Shown: positions 24,837 through 35,119 of the stretch, piece by piece
Position numbering within the stretch: the stretch's first letter is position 1
Layout: every line of letters begins with the position of its first letter
Notes under the pieces: model-generated
The model's input: the letters and a program-made list of their open reading frames with translations, nothing else
What the model was told of the DNA's origin: nothing
Database searches by the model: none
Made by a program: the position numbers and the translations under genes
Source of the DNA: Phyto melanocephala
Taxonomy: Eukaryota; Arthropoda; Insecta; Diptera; Rhinophoridae
Assembly: GCA_941918925.1 (NCBI GenBank)
Contig: OW799237.1
Coordinates: 96,879,015 to 96,943,014, forward strand
DNA length: 64,000 bases
Reading direction: 5' to 3'

Positions 24837-26471
24837 TATTCTTATTGCAATAAGCTTCAATTAAACATAACAATGATAATTGGCAACCATTGTATGTTTT
24901 AACCACAATCATACAATTCAATCATAGTGTGTTGCTTTTTGATTATGGTTAACACAACCATATTTTTTCTTTGCGTGTGGATATCATAATAAGATAATTG
25001 CACTATAACTGACAAAGATTATATCTATATTTTAACCAAAATCATAAAATAAAATTATATTATATTGCCTATAGATTATGATCACCTTAATCATGTTTTA
25101 TCTTTGCATGTAGAAAAATTTTTTAAATTTAATTGAGTCTTCTTGGCTGCAATTTCCACCACTGTTGCACCCTGCACTTTATAATATTCAATAAATAGTT
25201 AGACTATTCCGCTTTCCAATTAAACATGTTTTATTCTACAACCGCTATGACGAACTTAAGACGTATGTATACCGCTAAACAAAGTTATCTGAAGTCACTC
25301 AAACAACAATAACAAGGAATTTTTTCGCCCTGTTTATGATCTCTTTTCTTGTGCCATACTTTTGCTTAGATTATGAAAAAAGTTTTTCATTGGCAAATAA
25401 AAAAAAACGAAAAAAAAAATTGTTGAAAATAAAATGAACTGAATACAAAAAGTTAAATAGTGTCATGTTAATAGTTGGATGTGCAGTTTCCAGTAAGAAA
25501 ACTACTGAAGAAAAAAGAAATTTCAAGATTTTTATTAATATTAGTGACAATGTATTTTTTTTATCCACTTTTTAGCCTTTGTTTCCTTTTCTACTTTTCG
25601 AACCTTTTCTTTTGCAATTGTTTGTACAATAATTGCAACAAAATACTTGTACATTGTTGAAGGCGTTCGTTTTTTTTTCTGTTGAAAATTGTAATGAACT
25701 TTTCTTTTCTTTGCTTTATACCTTTCGTTTGTTAGTTTTTGTGTCAAGATTAAACTTCTTTATAGTTTTTGTAATAATGTCATTACTGACTGAATGGAAA
25801 ACCAAATTAAAGGTGTTTTGCTAAAAAAAAGTTTAGTGTTTTTATAAGAACGTGATATTTTTAAAAAATTGCTTTGAATGTGGGCTTAACTATTTGTTTT
25901 ATGAAAATAAGAAAGAAAGTTGAGAAAAAAAAGATTTTGAAACAAACTCAGCGTTCAGGAGGGCATTTGGAATAAATCCTCGGCAAATACCACAAAATTA
26001 ATCATTAGACAGCTTGCACCACAATTTGTGAAACGTTCATCCCATTCATTATCATGACGTCCTTTATGAGCTATTAATAAAATCACTGAGAGCTTCTGCA
26101 TGCCAATACGATTGAAAACGTCTATGCATTTTATCTAGATAACTGAATTGACATTATAAGCCATAAGAGCTTTTAGAGATGTTTGGCTATTCTATAGAGT
26201 GCATATAAGGACTTTTCTCACGTTCGTCCTTAGAGATTAATCAGCCTAAAGAATCGAAGAAAATTTACCCATAATCCTCATATGTGCCTCCCACGTTTCC
26301 ACTTCTTATGCTAATGAATGTCACAGAGTGCTAGAGCCTGCGTTCACCATAATAAAAAAATTTTATAGTGGCAGCCCAGGTAGAGCTACCAAAGCGTCCG
26401 CCAGGCATGCCTATCCCTTAGAAAATTCTTTGAACGGATTTGCTAAAACTTTGGTCACACAAGCGATGCAC
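24837..26471. other. AT-rich spacer without recognised genes
   Basis: Overlapping open frames at 25371-25824 fall in low-complexity A/T sequence and show no conserved motif. The stretch 25930-26470 is less AT-rich but gave no recognisable protein. Confidence 0.45.
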
Positions 26472-26483
26472 AGGTGATCATAG

Positions 26484-26681
26484 GTTAGGTAGAACAGACA
26501 GCTGTTGTGCAGCTCACTTGGGTCCATTATATTGATCCCATTGTGATACCTGAATGGATAAGTAAGAATAGAATAGAAAAGAGAGAAGAGAAGCAGACAA
26601 CACCAAAGTCTTTGGCGGGAATCGAACCCGCAACCCCCAAACTAGCAGACCAGCACACTACTGACTAGTCTACCGGGGCAT
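26484..26681 (-). mobile_element. tRNA-derived SINE with perfect 12-bp TSD
   Basis: Read on the minus strand, the unit starts TGCCCCGGTAGACTAGTCAG. It has a complete tRNA-like T arm GCGGG-TTCGATT-CCCGC with the RNA polymerase III B box GGTTCGATTCC (26618-26628 on the plus strand). A tRNA-unrelated body follows, then GGACCCAAGTGAGCTGCACA and a tail ending in ACCTAAC. The duplication AGGTGATCATAG lies at 26472-26483 and 26682-26693 without mismatch, so the insertion is recent. The acceptor and anticodon arms do not form a convincing tRNA, so this is not a tRNA gene. Confidence 0.9.
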
Positions 26682-26693
26682 AGGTGATCATAG

Positions 26694-27919
26694 CTCTTTA
26701 CAAAATTGTCAATAGACCATCAAACCATTTAAGGCTTAGAATGCAATAGAAATCCTTTGGCAGTCATAGAAAAAAAAATGACCCAGTTCGGCCTACTGTC
26801 TGAGTGGTTAATTCAAAACAACAGCACCTAGATTTTTGACATTAAACACTCAATTTAAGCTCACTCAATTTTTAGTGTATATTTTTTCTCGTGAAGGGTA
26901 TCCGGATAATTTTTATCAGAGTTAAGTCCTTTTTTTGACACCACGCAAGAGTAAAGTTAAAAACCTATTGCATACGTTCCGAGACTTTGTAGTCATTTCA
27001 GCCGACAACTAAGCTGCGGTGACTAAAGAGCGGTGACAAATTTTGTTTGTGCACTCCGACTGGCCCGAATAATGTTCAACGTATTATTAGAAGCGAGTAA
27101 TATAATCCTGGAAGGAAGCATTTTTATAGTTCATTCAATAATAACTCCTTATATGTCTTTCCTTTTTGTACTAGTCGCTCCGAGGAGCATATTTTAAGGA
27201 GTTTTTGAGATTAAGAAGAATTCTTGACCTGAAAACAAGATAACTTAAAAAAATGTTTTAATTTTTATAGAACTGAGATGACAACATTTAAGTTTATTTT
27301 TAATATGATTCGTGCTGTCATATGCCCTTAATGGAGAACTGATCAACTTCTACAAAAATTTTACAGTTGTTTTGAAACCAATTATATTTAATAAACTTTC
27401 TGAATAACTTGTTAAACAGAATTACGTTTACATATCCCTCGGTCCGTCTCAGGCGTTTATATATCCCTCAGGTCAGGCAGCACGTATCTTCTCACGATTC
27501 ATGACTTCAGCTACCATTTAAACAGTGACCTCTTAAAAATAATAATAACAGACTAAGTTTTGTTTCTTAACAAATATCGTAAAAATATTTTTAGCGAAAA
27601 AAGGCATTTGTAAATAACTTAATACAAATTTTGTTTTTTCTCTTTTAATAAAATTTGTCTTTTTCTATCCGGACTATATTTTAGGAAATATTTTACATCG
27701 AATAAAATTTTTATATCCATTGAAGATATTTAGAGAGACTAAATTAAAATTTTTTCGAAATTTGCATACGTTTTATATAATATTTCCGTGAACTGAATCA
27801 TTACGTTCAGATGTGTTAAGGAAAAGTATCGTTTTAAGAACGATTTCAAAATAATCTTTTTGAAAAGGTGTTATGAATTCTGATAAATTTTGACTTCTAA
27901 AAGGCATAAAAGAGGATAA
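26694..27919. other. AT-rich spacer without recognised genes
   Basis: I see no coding sequence or element boundary. Confidence 0.5.
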
Positions 27920-28040
27920 TCGCCTGTGTTCTGCATTCCGAATGAAATTAAATCACTTGAAAGTGCCATGAAATTATTGTTATAAACAACATGGCGATTC
28001 TCAGCGATTTAATTTCACTCGAAATGCAGAACACAGGCGA
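27920..28040. mobile_element. Palindromic MITE (CGCCTG family), copy 1
   Basis: A 121-bp unit with ends TCGCCTGTGTTCTGCATT and the inverse is probably flanked by ATAA. Arms extend for about 35 bp with few mismatches. A second copy is at 61138-61266. It is non-coding. Confidence 0.7.
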
Positions 28041-28162
28041 ATAATTAAAAATGTAATGAAACTTTAAAACATAAATAGGTGCCCATTTCATCAAATAATT
28101 GTTTTTAACCCCACCTCTTTTATATATCGTCTAAATTTGTTGATCTTTGTTATTGACTATAT

Positions 28163-28338
28163 ATGAGATCAACTTTTTTAGTTTTTTTTTTATAAATTAC
28201 AAATTCAACAAATTTGTTTTTTTGTTTTTATAAAATTTGTATACATATTACCCTGAAGAAGCTACCCATTGTTTGGTAGCGAAATATTGGTTAAAATAAA
28301 TAATTTTTTATAAAAAAAAAAACTAAAAAAGTTGATCT
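28163..28338 (+). repeat. Inverted-repeat unit enclosing a hammerhead-like core
   Basis: Arms of about 35 bp (GAGATCAACTTTTTTAG... and its inverse) enclose about 100 bp. Inside, at 28253-28300, are CTGAAGA, a spare A, stem GCTACC/GGTAGC, GAAA, TATT, and short flanks ACC/GGT that can pair as stem I. This is the same arrangement as the other hammerhead-like motifs but with a weaker stem III. No protein is encoded. Confidence 0.45.
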
Positions 28339-30840
28339 CAAGCTTGGAAAAATCATATATAACCCACCTCTTTTATTTTTATGCTGTTTAATTTACTAGT
28401 CGATGAAACAACGATGAGTGTATATGTTTAGCGTCTGTGTTTAAAATTTTCAAATACAGTGCGTTAAGAAATTATGATGGAATTAGAAAAATACTTTATT
28501 TTTAAAAAGTCATTTTTAAATCTCAAAAATTTATTGAAAATTTTCCATTTTAACAAATAAAAAAAAAATGATAACTTAAGTGTTTAATGTATTTGTATTA
28601 GATTTTTTACACCCAAAACAATTTTTTGTATTAAATTTAAGTGTAAATCTTAACGCATATTTTTTCTTTTCACTAAAAAAATAGCAAATTCAGTGTGAGC
28701 TGCATTATTATGAATTTTAAAAAATTAAAAAAAATTTTTTGGGACTAAATTTTGATAAAAATCTGTGAGCATATTTTTTCTTATCACTGTACTTTAAAAT
28801 TCTCTCACCAATACCGCTGCAAAATATTTTTGGGCATCTATGCTGTAGATCGAAATTTATCAAAAACGATTAAAACTCCATTTTTAAAATGGTTTTCAAA
28901 TAGGTTTTATGTCTAAATCGTTGTTTATCACATAATTTAAATATAAATAATATATATAGTCTAAATTTCTTGATATTTTTTATTGATTATATATAACTTA
29001 TTTATTATAAATAATATAATTCAAATTTTTTTATCAATTAAATTGTAACATAATTATTAAAAATTCTAGATAAATTAAATTAAACACTTAAATTAAATTA
29101 AACAATTAAATTAAATTTAATTTAATTGTTTTTTTCCTTACAGGTAAGATGTTTACAATTATTCGTATTTGCTAAAGAGTAAGTAAAAATACATATTTGT
29201 TTTTAAATGCTCCATAAAAGTTTAATAAATAATTTAAGTTTTTTAAATTGTAAAATGAGAAGATAACCATCTGAATATAACAAATAAGTATAACAAATTA
29301 TACTTCTTTGTTATATGACCATCCTTACATCTTAAAAATAATTTCAGTTTCCATATAACATTAAAAACTAATTTAAACTTTAAAGACTATATTTATCACT
29401 CTCTAGACTTTAAAAGAAAATTATTAAAAACTTTCTTAATCCAGTCACGTTTTCATTTAAAATGCTATATATTTCCATTTTAATTTTAACTATAAAAGTG
29501 CATTAAGATGCTCAAAATATTTATCTACTTACATACATGTATGTGTGTATGTGTGTATGTTTAATATAATTTATTTCCGTTGGTATCAACTTAATACAAC
29601 CATCAAAATAAAACTGCAATTGTGAAGGTGTTCGACGGCACAGTCCTTCATATTCAAGACGTACTCACACTACCTACAAGCTCCAATAAATTGTAGCATT
29701 TCAGGATACTTAAACTTTGTATGACCATTAAAAGAAGAAAACAAAAACTTTTTTAAAATTTTAAATAAAAAAGTTAAAATCGTAAAATATAAGAAACAAA
29801 AACTATAAACACAAATATAAAGTGAATATATCTAGGTGGTTTTTATTGGTAATGGTTTTTAATATCCACATTAATTTCAAACTGAAAATAGTTTATTTTT
29901 AAGATGCATTTAATATATTGAAGACTACAGGTAAAAGTAACAACTCGTAGTAAATTTAATTTTTTTTAATACAAAATTTTTTATTTTTTATATATAAAAA
30001 TTTTATGGTCGATAAAACTGACTGTTGAAATAATTTTATATTAATATTTTTCTAAAGAAAATATTCATAAAAAATATTTGATTTTCATTTTGTTATTAAA
30101 ATTAATACAAATGTACATAAACATTTTTTTATTGAAAACGCTAAAGCAATATTTTTTTATTTGAACCCAATAACACGTAAATTGTTTCATTTGTTTTTTT
30201 TTTAATCTTGAATTTCAAATAATTCAAATATAATTTATGAATTTTTGCGATTACATAAGCTGACTTTATTTTTTTATTCAGAATGAAATTGTTTAATAAT
30301 ACCAAATGAAAAAAATATTTATATGTCTGTGTATAAATGTTTGTATAATTTTTTTTATCGCCTATTAACACTACTGACCTGCATTTACATTTATGTTATT
30401 TTTTTTTTAATAATATTAAATATAAAACAATAAGCTTGGTATTAAGAGAGGATGCTGATAAAAACATAGAGAGTGACAGAATTAAAACACACTGAATATT
30501 ATTTTAATTCTACCGATAAAATTGAATTTGAATGAATGCGTACTCATTAATGAATTTAAAACCAAATCGTCAAAGAATTTAAAATAAACAAAAACAATGT
30601 TCAATGCGGTATGCGCCAGTGTCGAATTCTTAATACGCTTCATTTGCAACAAATGCTTGCAGTACATTGTTAAAAAAAAAACAAATAGATTTTCCAGAAC
30701 CAGCATAAATATGTATGTGCATACAAAATTTTATAGTTAAAAATTTACCGTTCACCTTTGAATATCAAAAATATTATTTTTAATAATTATTTATTTTTTT
30801 TGACCTTTTTTTATTTAAATATTAACTAAAATTATTTCAG
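28339..30840. other. AT-rich low-complexity DNA
   Basis: AAATT-type simple repeats lie at about 29070-29130, and a (TATG/TGTG) microsatellite at about 29524-29562. Open frames at 30141-30371 and 30482-30706 have no recognised domain and are likely chance. Confidence 0.5.
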
Positions 30841-31011
30841 CTCAAGGTCTTTTAATTATTAAAATAATGTCTTTTATTTTTATTAATTCTCTCAATATTT
30901 CGCTACTCCGTTGTGCACCATCGTCAGGAAATTAATATTTGTTTTGATTTTTTGTAATATATATTTTTGTTTCACGAAAAAATATTTAAAAAAATCAAAA
31001 GACCTTGAGAC
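30841..31011 (-). repeat. Second inverted-repeat unit with hammerhead-like core
   Basis: The ends CTCAAGGTCTTTT and AAAAGACCTTGAG are exact inverses. On the minus strand the interior reads CCTGACGATGG...GTAGCGAAATATTGAGAG, matching the layout of 28163-28338 (CTGANGA, stem region, GCGAAATATTG) although stem II is degraded. The arms are unrelated in sequence to those of the other unit. Confidence 0.4.
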
Positions 31012-31658
31012 CTTTTTTGCTGATCGTAACGATTACTTTTTACATTCTTCTTAATATCTTCGGTATTAACAGTCGCATAATAAAGTTTGAAAAATTTTTG
31101 TTATTGCTCTTGGGGCCATCACCGCCCAAGAAAAAATTTTTAAATTATTTTAAAAAAATGTATTTATTTTAATATTAGGGTTGTACATTGGCGTGGAGGA
31201 AACTGAAAACTGAAAACTGATGGGTATATAAAGAGTGGTCCCACAATAATGAACGATGTAAATTGTAAATTAAATTAAAACTTTTCAGATAATTTTTAAT
31301 TAATCAATATGCGAAACAAAATATCGCGCAATGCCCGCCAAATATTTAGTGGCATACTACCATCTGATGGTTGACGGCTCTTCCAAATAGCAAACAGGGC
31401 GAGCATGCAAAGTTGTTTTGAAATTTCCTATAGACCCAGTTTTCAGAAATTTGCTCAATTTGTATAATTCTAGATTGTATTGGCTGTTAATGATTACCAT
31501 ATAAAATTAACAAAATGATTTTTTATTTGAATTTTTACTTTCGTAAAAGGCTTTAACAATCTTGTCGCGATGCTCGATTGTGTACCTCTCCATTGTTAAA
31601 TTTGGCAAACTCTGAAGCAAATAAATTTTAACTTAAGTTGTGCGAAAAACTTGACGTT
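31012..31658. other. Spacer without recognised genes
   Basis: I see nothing supported between the inverted-repeat unit and the LINE insertion. Confidence 0.5.
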
Positions 31659-31670
31659 AATGTGTAACTT

Positions 31671-33443
31671 TATTCTTCAGATGTACAAGAACTTTTGTCT
31701 GAAAAGAGAAGAGTCAGAAGAGAATGGCAGCAACACAGATCGCCCCAACTTAAAATTACTTTAAGAGAATGTACAAAAAAGCTTAGGAAACTGCTAGAAT
31801 CACAAAGAGAAGCTTCTCTTAATAATTATCTGAAAGGTCTAGATGCAACTACTCAGTCCAATTATTCGTTATGGCGCGCAGCTAGTAAACTCAGGGGACC
31901 CGTGACCTCAAAACCCCCACTTCGCAATTTAAATGGCAGTTGGGCGAGAAATGACGAAGAAAAATGTAACCTTTTCGCAAGTCATTTAAAGAATGTATTC
32001 ACTCCCAATGTAAGTACTGACATCAGTGAACTACCACCTGTTGTTGAAAGACCACCTGTAGAAATAAAATTTCAATACGTAGAGGTTGTTAAGGCTATTG
32101 ACAACTTAAATATCAGAAAAGCTCCTGGCATTGACAAAATCAGTAATAAAATGCTTTTGCAGTTGCCTCGCACCGCAAAAAGAATTATTCTCTTTCTTTT
32201 TAACGCTATCGTTCGCCTTGATTACTACCCGTCAGAATGGAAAGTTGCATTGGTCAAGATGATCCCTAAGCCGGGTAAAGATCCCTCAAAAGTTGAGTCG
32301 TATAGGCCAATTAGTCTATTGCCAACAATGTCAAAATTGTTCGAAAAGATGATAATAGCGAAATTGATACCGATATTGAATGTTAACAACTGCATTCCAG
32401 ATCACCAGTTTGGCTTCAGAAAACAACATAGTACTATCGAACAAACTCACCGACTGGTACAAGTTATAAGAAAAGCCTTTGAAGAAAAGAAGTACTGTTC
32501 GGGTCTATTTATTGATGTTTCTCAAGCCTTCGACAAAGTTTGGCATGAAGGCCTCTTACATAAATTGAAGCATAACTTCCCAGTTAATGTTCTCAATCTT
32601 CTACAAACATACACTATCGGTCGCCAGTTTCTTATAAAAGAAGGAGACGTTGTTAGCTGCCCCCAACCAATCCTGGCTGGAGTACCGCAGGGGAGTATTT
32701 TAGGTCCAATGTTATATTTAATATATTCATCAGACATGCCAACAAGCAGTTTAACCCATACTTCAACATTCGCTGACGACACGGCTTTTCTCAGCACTCA
32801 TAAAGATCCAAAAGATGCCTCAAGCCAACTACAGCACCATATAACCGATGTTGAGAAGTGGGCTAAAAAATGGGGAATAAAAATAAATGAACTTAAATGT
32901 TCACATATAACATTCACTTTACGTCGGGAATCTTGTCCCCCCATTTTTATTAATAACCAGGTGGTGCCACAACACTCTCACGTTAAATACCTTGGTATTC
33001 ACTTGGATCGCCGTCTCACATGGAAAAATCATATAGATGCAAAGTTGACCCAATTGAAATTAAGGACTGCTCAAATACATTGGCTTATAGGTCGAAATTC
33101 GATATTAAGGCTCGATTGCAAACTTTTGCTCTACAACTCAATTTTGAAGCCAATTTGGTGTTACGGTATTCAATTATGGGGAACTGCATCCTCCTCCAAC
33201 ATAGAAAAAATTCAACGACGTCAAAATAAAATACTACGAATGATAACCGTTGCCCCTTGGTACATAAAAAACAGCAATTTACATAAAGATCTTGATGTTC
33301 CGTTGATAAAAAGCGAAATCACTAGACACGTTGGCCGCTACTTAAAAAAGCTGGAAACTCATCCCAACCCACTTGGCCGAAACATCTTACAATATCGCGG
33401 ACATGTTCGTTTGAGAAGAAGGGACACCATCTCTCTTAGATGA
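31671..33443 (+). CDS. Jockey-type reverse transcriptase (ORF2, N-terminally truncated)
   Basis: The frame is open from the insertion junction through a TTG at 31695 to the TGA at 33441-33443, giving about 590 residues. There is no genuine start, because the endonuclease domain was lost on insertion. Motifs in order: IRKAPGIDKISNKML, KMIPKPGKDP, YRPISLLPTMSKLFEKM, HQFGFRKQHST, SGLFIDVSQAFDKVWHEGLL, LAGVPQGSILGPMLYLIYSSD, the catalytic TFADDTAFLS, then VKYLGIHLDRRLTWKNHI and IWCYGIQLWGTAS. The FADD box and the C-terminal layout are typical of jockey-clade LINEs. The catalytic aspartates are present, so the polymerase domain may be intact. Without an endonuclease and promoter, the copy itself cannot move. 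Confidence 0.92.
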   Translation, partial: YSSDVQELLSEKRRVRREWQQHRSPQLKITLRECTKKLRKLLESQREASLNNYLKGLDATTQSNYSLWRAASKLRGPVTSKPPLRNLNGSWARNDEEKCNLFASHLKNVFTPNVSTDISELPPVVERPPVEIKFQYVEVVKAIDNLNIRKAPGIDKISNKMLLQLPRTAKRIILFLFNAIVRLDYYPSEWKVALVKMIPKPGKDPSKVESYRPISLLPTMSKLFEKMIIAKLIPILNVNNCIPDHQFGFRKQHSTIEQTHRLVQVIRKAFEEKKYCSGLFIDVSQAFDKVWHEGLLHKLKHNFPVNVLNLLQTYTIGRQFLIKEGDVVSCPQPILAGVPQGSILGPMLYLIYSSDMPTSSLTHTSTFADDTAFLSTHKDPKDASSQLQHHITDVEKWAKKWGIKINELKCSHITFTLRRESCPPIFINNQVVPQHSHVKYLGIHLDRRLTWKNHIDAKLTQLKLRTAQIHWLIGRNSILRLDCKLLLYNSILKPIWCYGIQLWGTASSSNIEKIQRRQNKILRMITVAPWYIKNSNLHKDLDVPLIKSEITRHVGRYLKKLETHPNPLGRNILQYRGHVRLRRRDTISLR

Positions 33444-33620
33444 ACTAAATAATCGCAATCTCTACAATTTATTTTAATTTCGAAAACCAGATTTTGTCTG
33501 GCATTGGCTGGACTTTCATCTACTAATTATAGATTTAAGATTTGATTACTTATTGTTAGTTCATAAACATATATGAAGATACAATAAATATTAGTTTGAA
33601 AAAAAAAAAAAAAAAAAAAA
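31671..33620 (+). mobile_element. 5'-truncated jockey-clade LINE with poly(A) and TSD
   Basis: The insertion is bounded by the 12-bp duplication AATGTGTAACTT (31659-31670 and 33620-33631; one A is shared with the tail) and ends in a poly(A) run of about 22 at 33599-33620. It starts inside ORF2, so the 5' UTR, ORF1 and endonuclease are missing, as is usual for target-primed reverse transcription that stopped early. The long open frame and perfect duplication show a fairly recent insertion. Confidence 0.92.
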
Positions 33621-33631
33621 ATGTGTAACTT

Positions 33632-34137
33632 AAAATTAACACGTGCACTATGAACCGAAACGAAGTACTTCCCGGTCAATTGCTTTATGAGACAATTATT
33701 TATATTCTCTAGATAAAAACATCGAGCGTGCTACACTTTGAGATCCGACTGTTAATGCCGAAAAATTTTAAGAAGCCATTCCTGTGTTCGGCAAAATATT
33801 TTCAATAGAAATGCTACAATTTTAAAATTGATTTACTTATTTTATCGATTTCACTTATTGTAAATGTCAGCTATCAAAGACTGTAGATAAAAAACAATTC
33901 TGTCTCTTTTAATATAATTTTCAAGCTTCGTAAAGGGTTTTTTTTGAGAACGATAGGAACTTCAACAAGGAAAACGTAAAACTAGCTGTTACAATAATAA
34001 CTTTTACTTTTAATTTATTTCTAAAATTCACTCTCTGTTCACCAAAATTATTGAACACTTCATTAAGTTTACGTTGTTAATATTTGTGCATCTGAGCAAG
34101 TAATACTTAATACCATGAATAAAGATTTACGACATTT
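33632..34137. other. Spacer without recognised genes
   Basis: I see nothing supported between the LINE and the foldback. Confidence 0.5.
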
Positions 34138-34299
34138 ACTGCCTGTTCAACGATGTCGAAAGAAACCCCAAGCGAAGTTTCATTCATACAAATACGTTGA
34201 AAACAAAAACAAATTTTTTGTTTTTTTTTGTTGTTTTCAATATATTTGTACGAATGAAACTTCGCTTGGGTTTTCTTTCGACATCGTTGAACAGACAGT
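34138..34299. repeat. Near-perfect foldback (162 bp)
   Basis: Two arms of about 75 bp are inverse copies with only a handful of mismatches and almost no loop. The left arm has ACTGCCTGTTCAACGATGTC and CCAAGCGAAGTTTCATTC; the right arm has GAATGAAACTTCGCTTGGG and GTTGAACAGACAGT. The centre is A/T homopolymer. It could be a very young palindromic MITE, an inverted duplication, or a source of hairpin RNA. No second copy was seen in the window. Confidence 0.8.
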
Positions 34300-34821
34300 T
34301 AGTCTTTTGAATAACGTGCGCACAGAAGAAGCCATCGTTGCTATAGACACGATTGTGATAGAGGATACCAATTATCGATTCGACGCCATTCTCAGCAACT
34401 CGGTCTCTGCACGCCCACTACTTGGATAATTTTGGAGAAATAACTTGACCTAAATCCCTTTAAGATTCCACTGGAGTAACAAAGGAAACCAGCGGATATA
34501 AAAGCCTTGTCCGGTGAATGGGCGGAGAATCACCTGAAGTTGCACTAGCCTTTTATTGGTAAATCATCGTGTGTGATTAAGCTCATTTCTGGCTTAACGG
34601 GTATGTAAGGAAGTAGAATTGTCGATACATCACAATGTTTATGTGATTCTCAGGACTGTATTACATCTCGAAAAAAATAGTGTTTGGTGCAGTTTACATC
34701 AGCCCATTTGTCTTTAAATTTGAAACCTGTAAAAACATTACCGTGAACGACTACTGTAAATGTCACTGTAAATTAGTTGTGGGAGAAATGGTTTTAACTA
34801 AGTTGTTAAGTTAAAGATATA

Positions 34822-34937
34822 CTGCCGTATTCATAAATAATATCTTAGGTTCACTAAAGTTTTATCTGACAGTTGTTGTACAGAAGTTTGTCAAATAAAT
34901 CTTCAACTAATCTAAAAAATTTTTTATAAATACGGAG
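34822..34937. mobile_element. PIF/Harbinger-like MITE, copy 3 (diverged)
   Basis: A 116-bp unit with ends CTGCCGTATTCATAA and TATAAATACGGAG is flanked by ATA. The interior aligns with copies 1 and 2 (TCTTAGGTTCACTAAAG; TTTGTCAAATAAATCTTCAA) but has more substitutions, so it is older. Confidence 0.65.
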
Positions 34938-35084
34938 ATAAACTATAAAATTTTTCTCCGAAATTCGATTACTGCGATTAAATAAATATTATTTTTTTTA
35001 AAAAATTGTTTTTGATTAATACAAAATACTCTTCGCATTAATGTGCTGTCGCATAGGCGCACATAATGTGAACAAGTCTCTATA

Positions 35085-35118
35085 TACATATATATATGTA
35101 TATATATATATGTATATA
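35085..35118. repeat. TATATG microsatellite
   Basis: A run of TATATATG-type units directly abuts the 3' end of the reversed INE-1-like element. Confidence 0.7.
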
Positions 35119-35119
35119 A

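Noticed and set aside
25371..25824. Overlapping frames of 61-68 codons on both strands
   Set aside because: A/T-rich low-complexity translation (long F, K and N runs) with no domain. Overlap on both strands is expected by chance.
26609..26681. tRNA gene on the minus strand
   Set aside because: The T arm and B box are good, but the other arms do not fold properly, and the segment continues into a SINE body with a tail and TSD.
32522..32797. 91-codon minus-strand frame within the LINE
   Set aside because: It is an antisense shadow of the reverse-transcriptase coding sequence.
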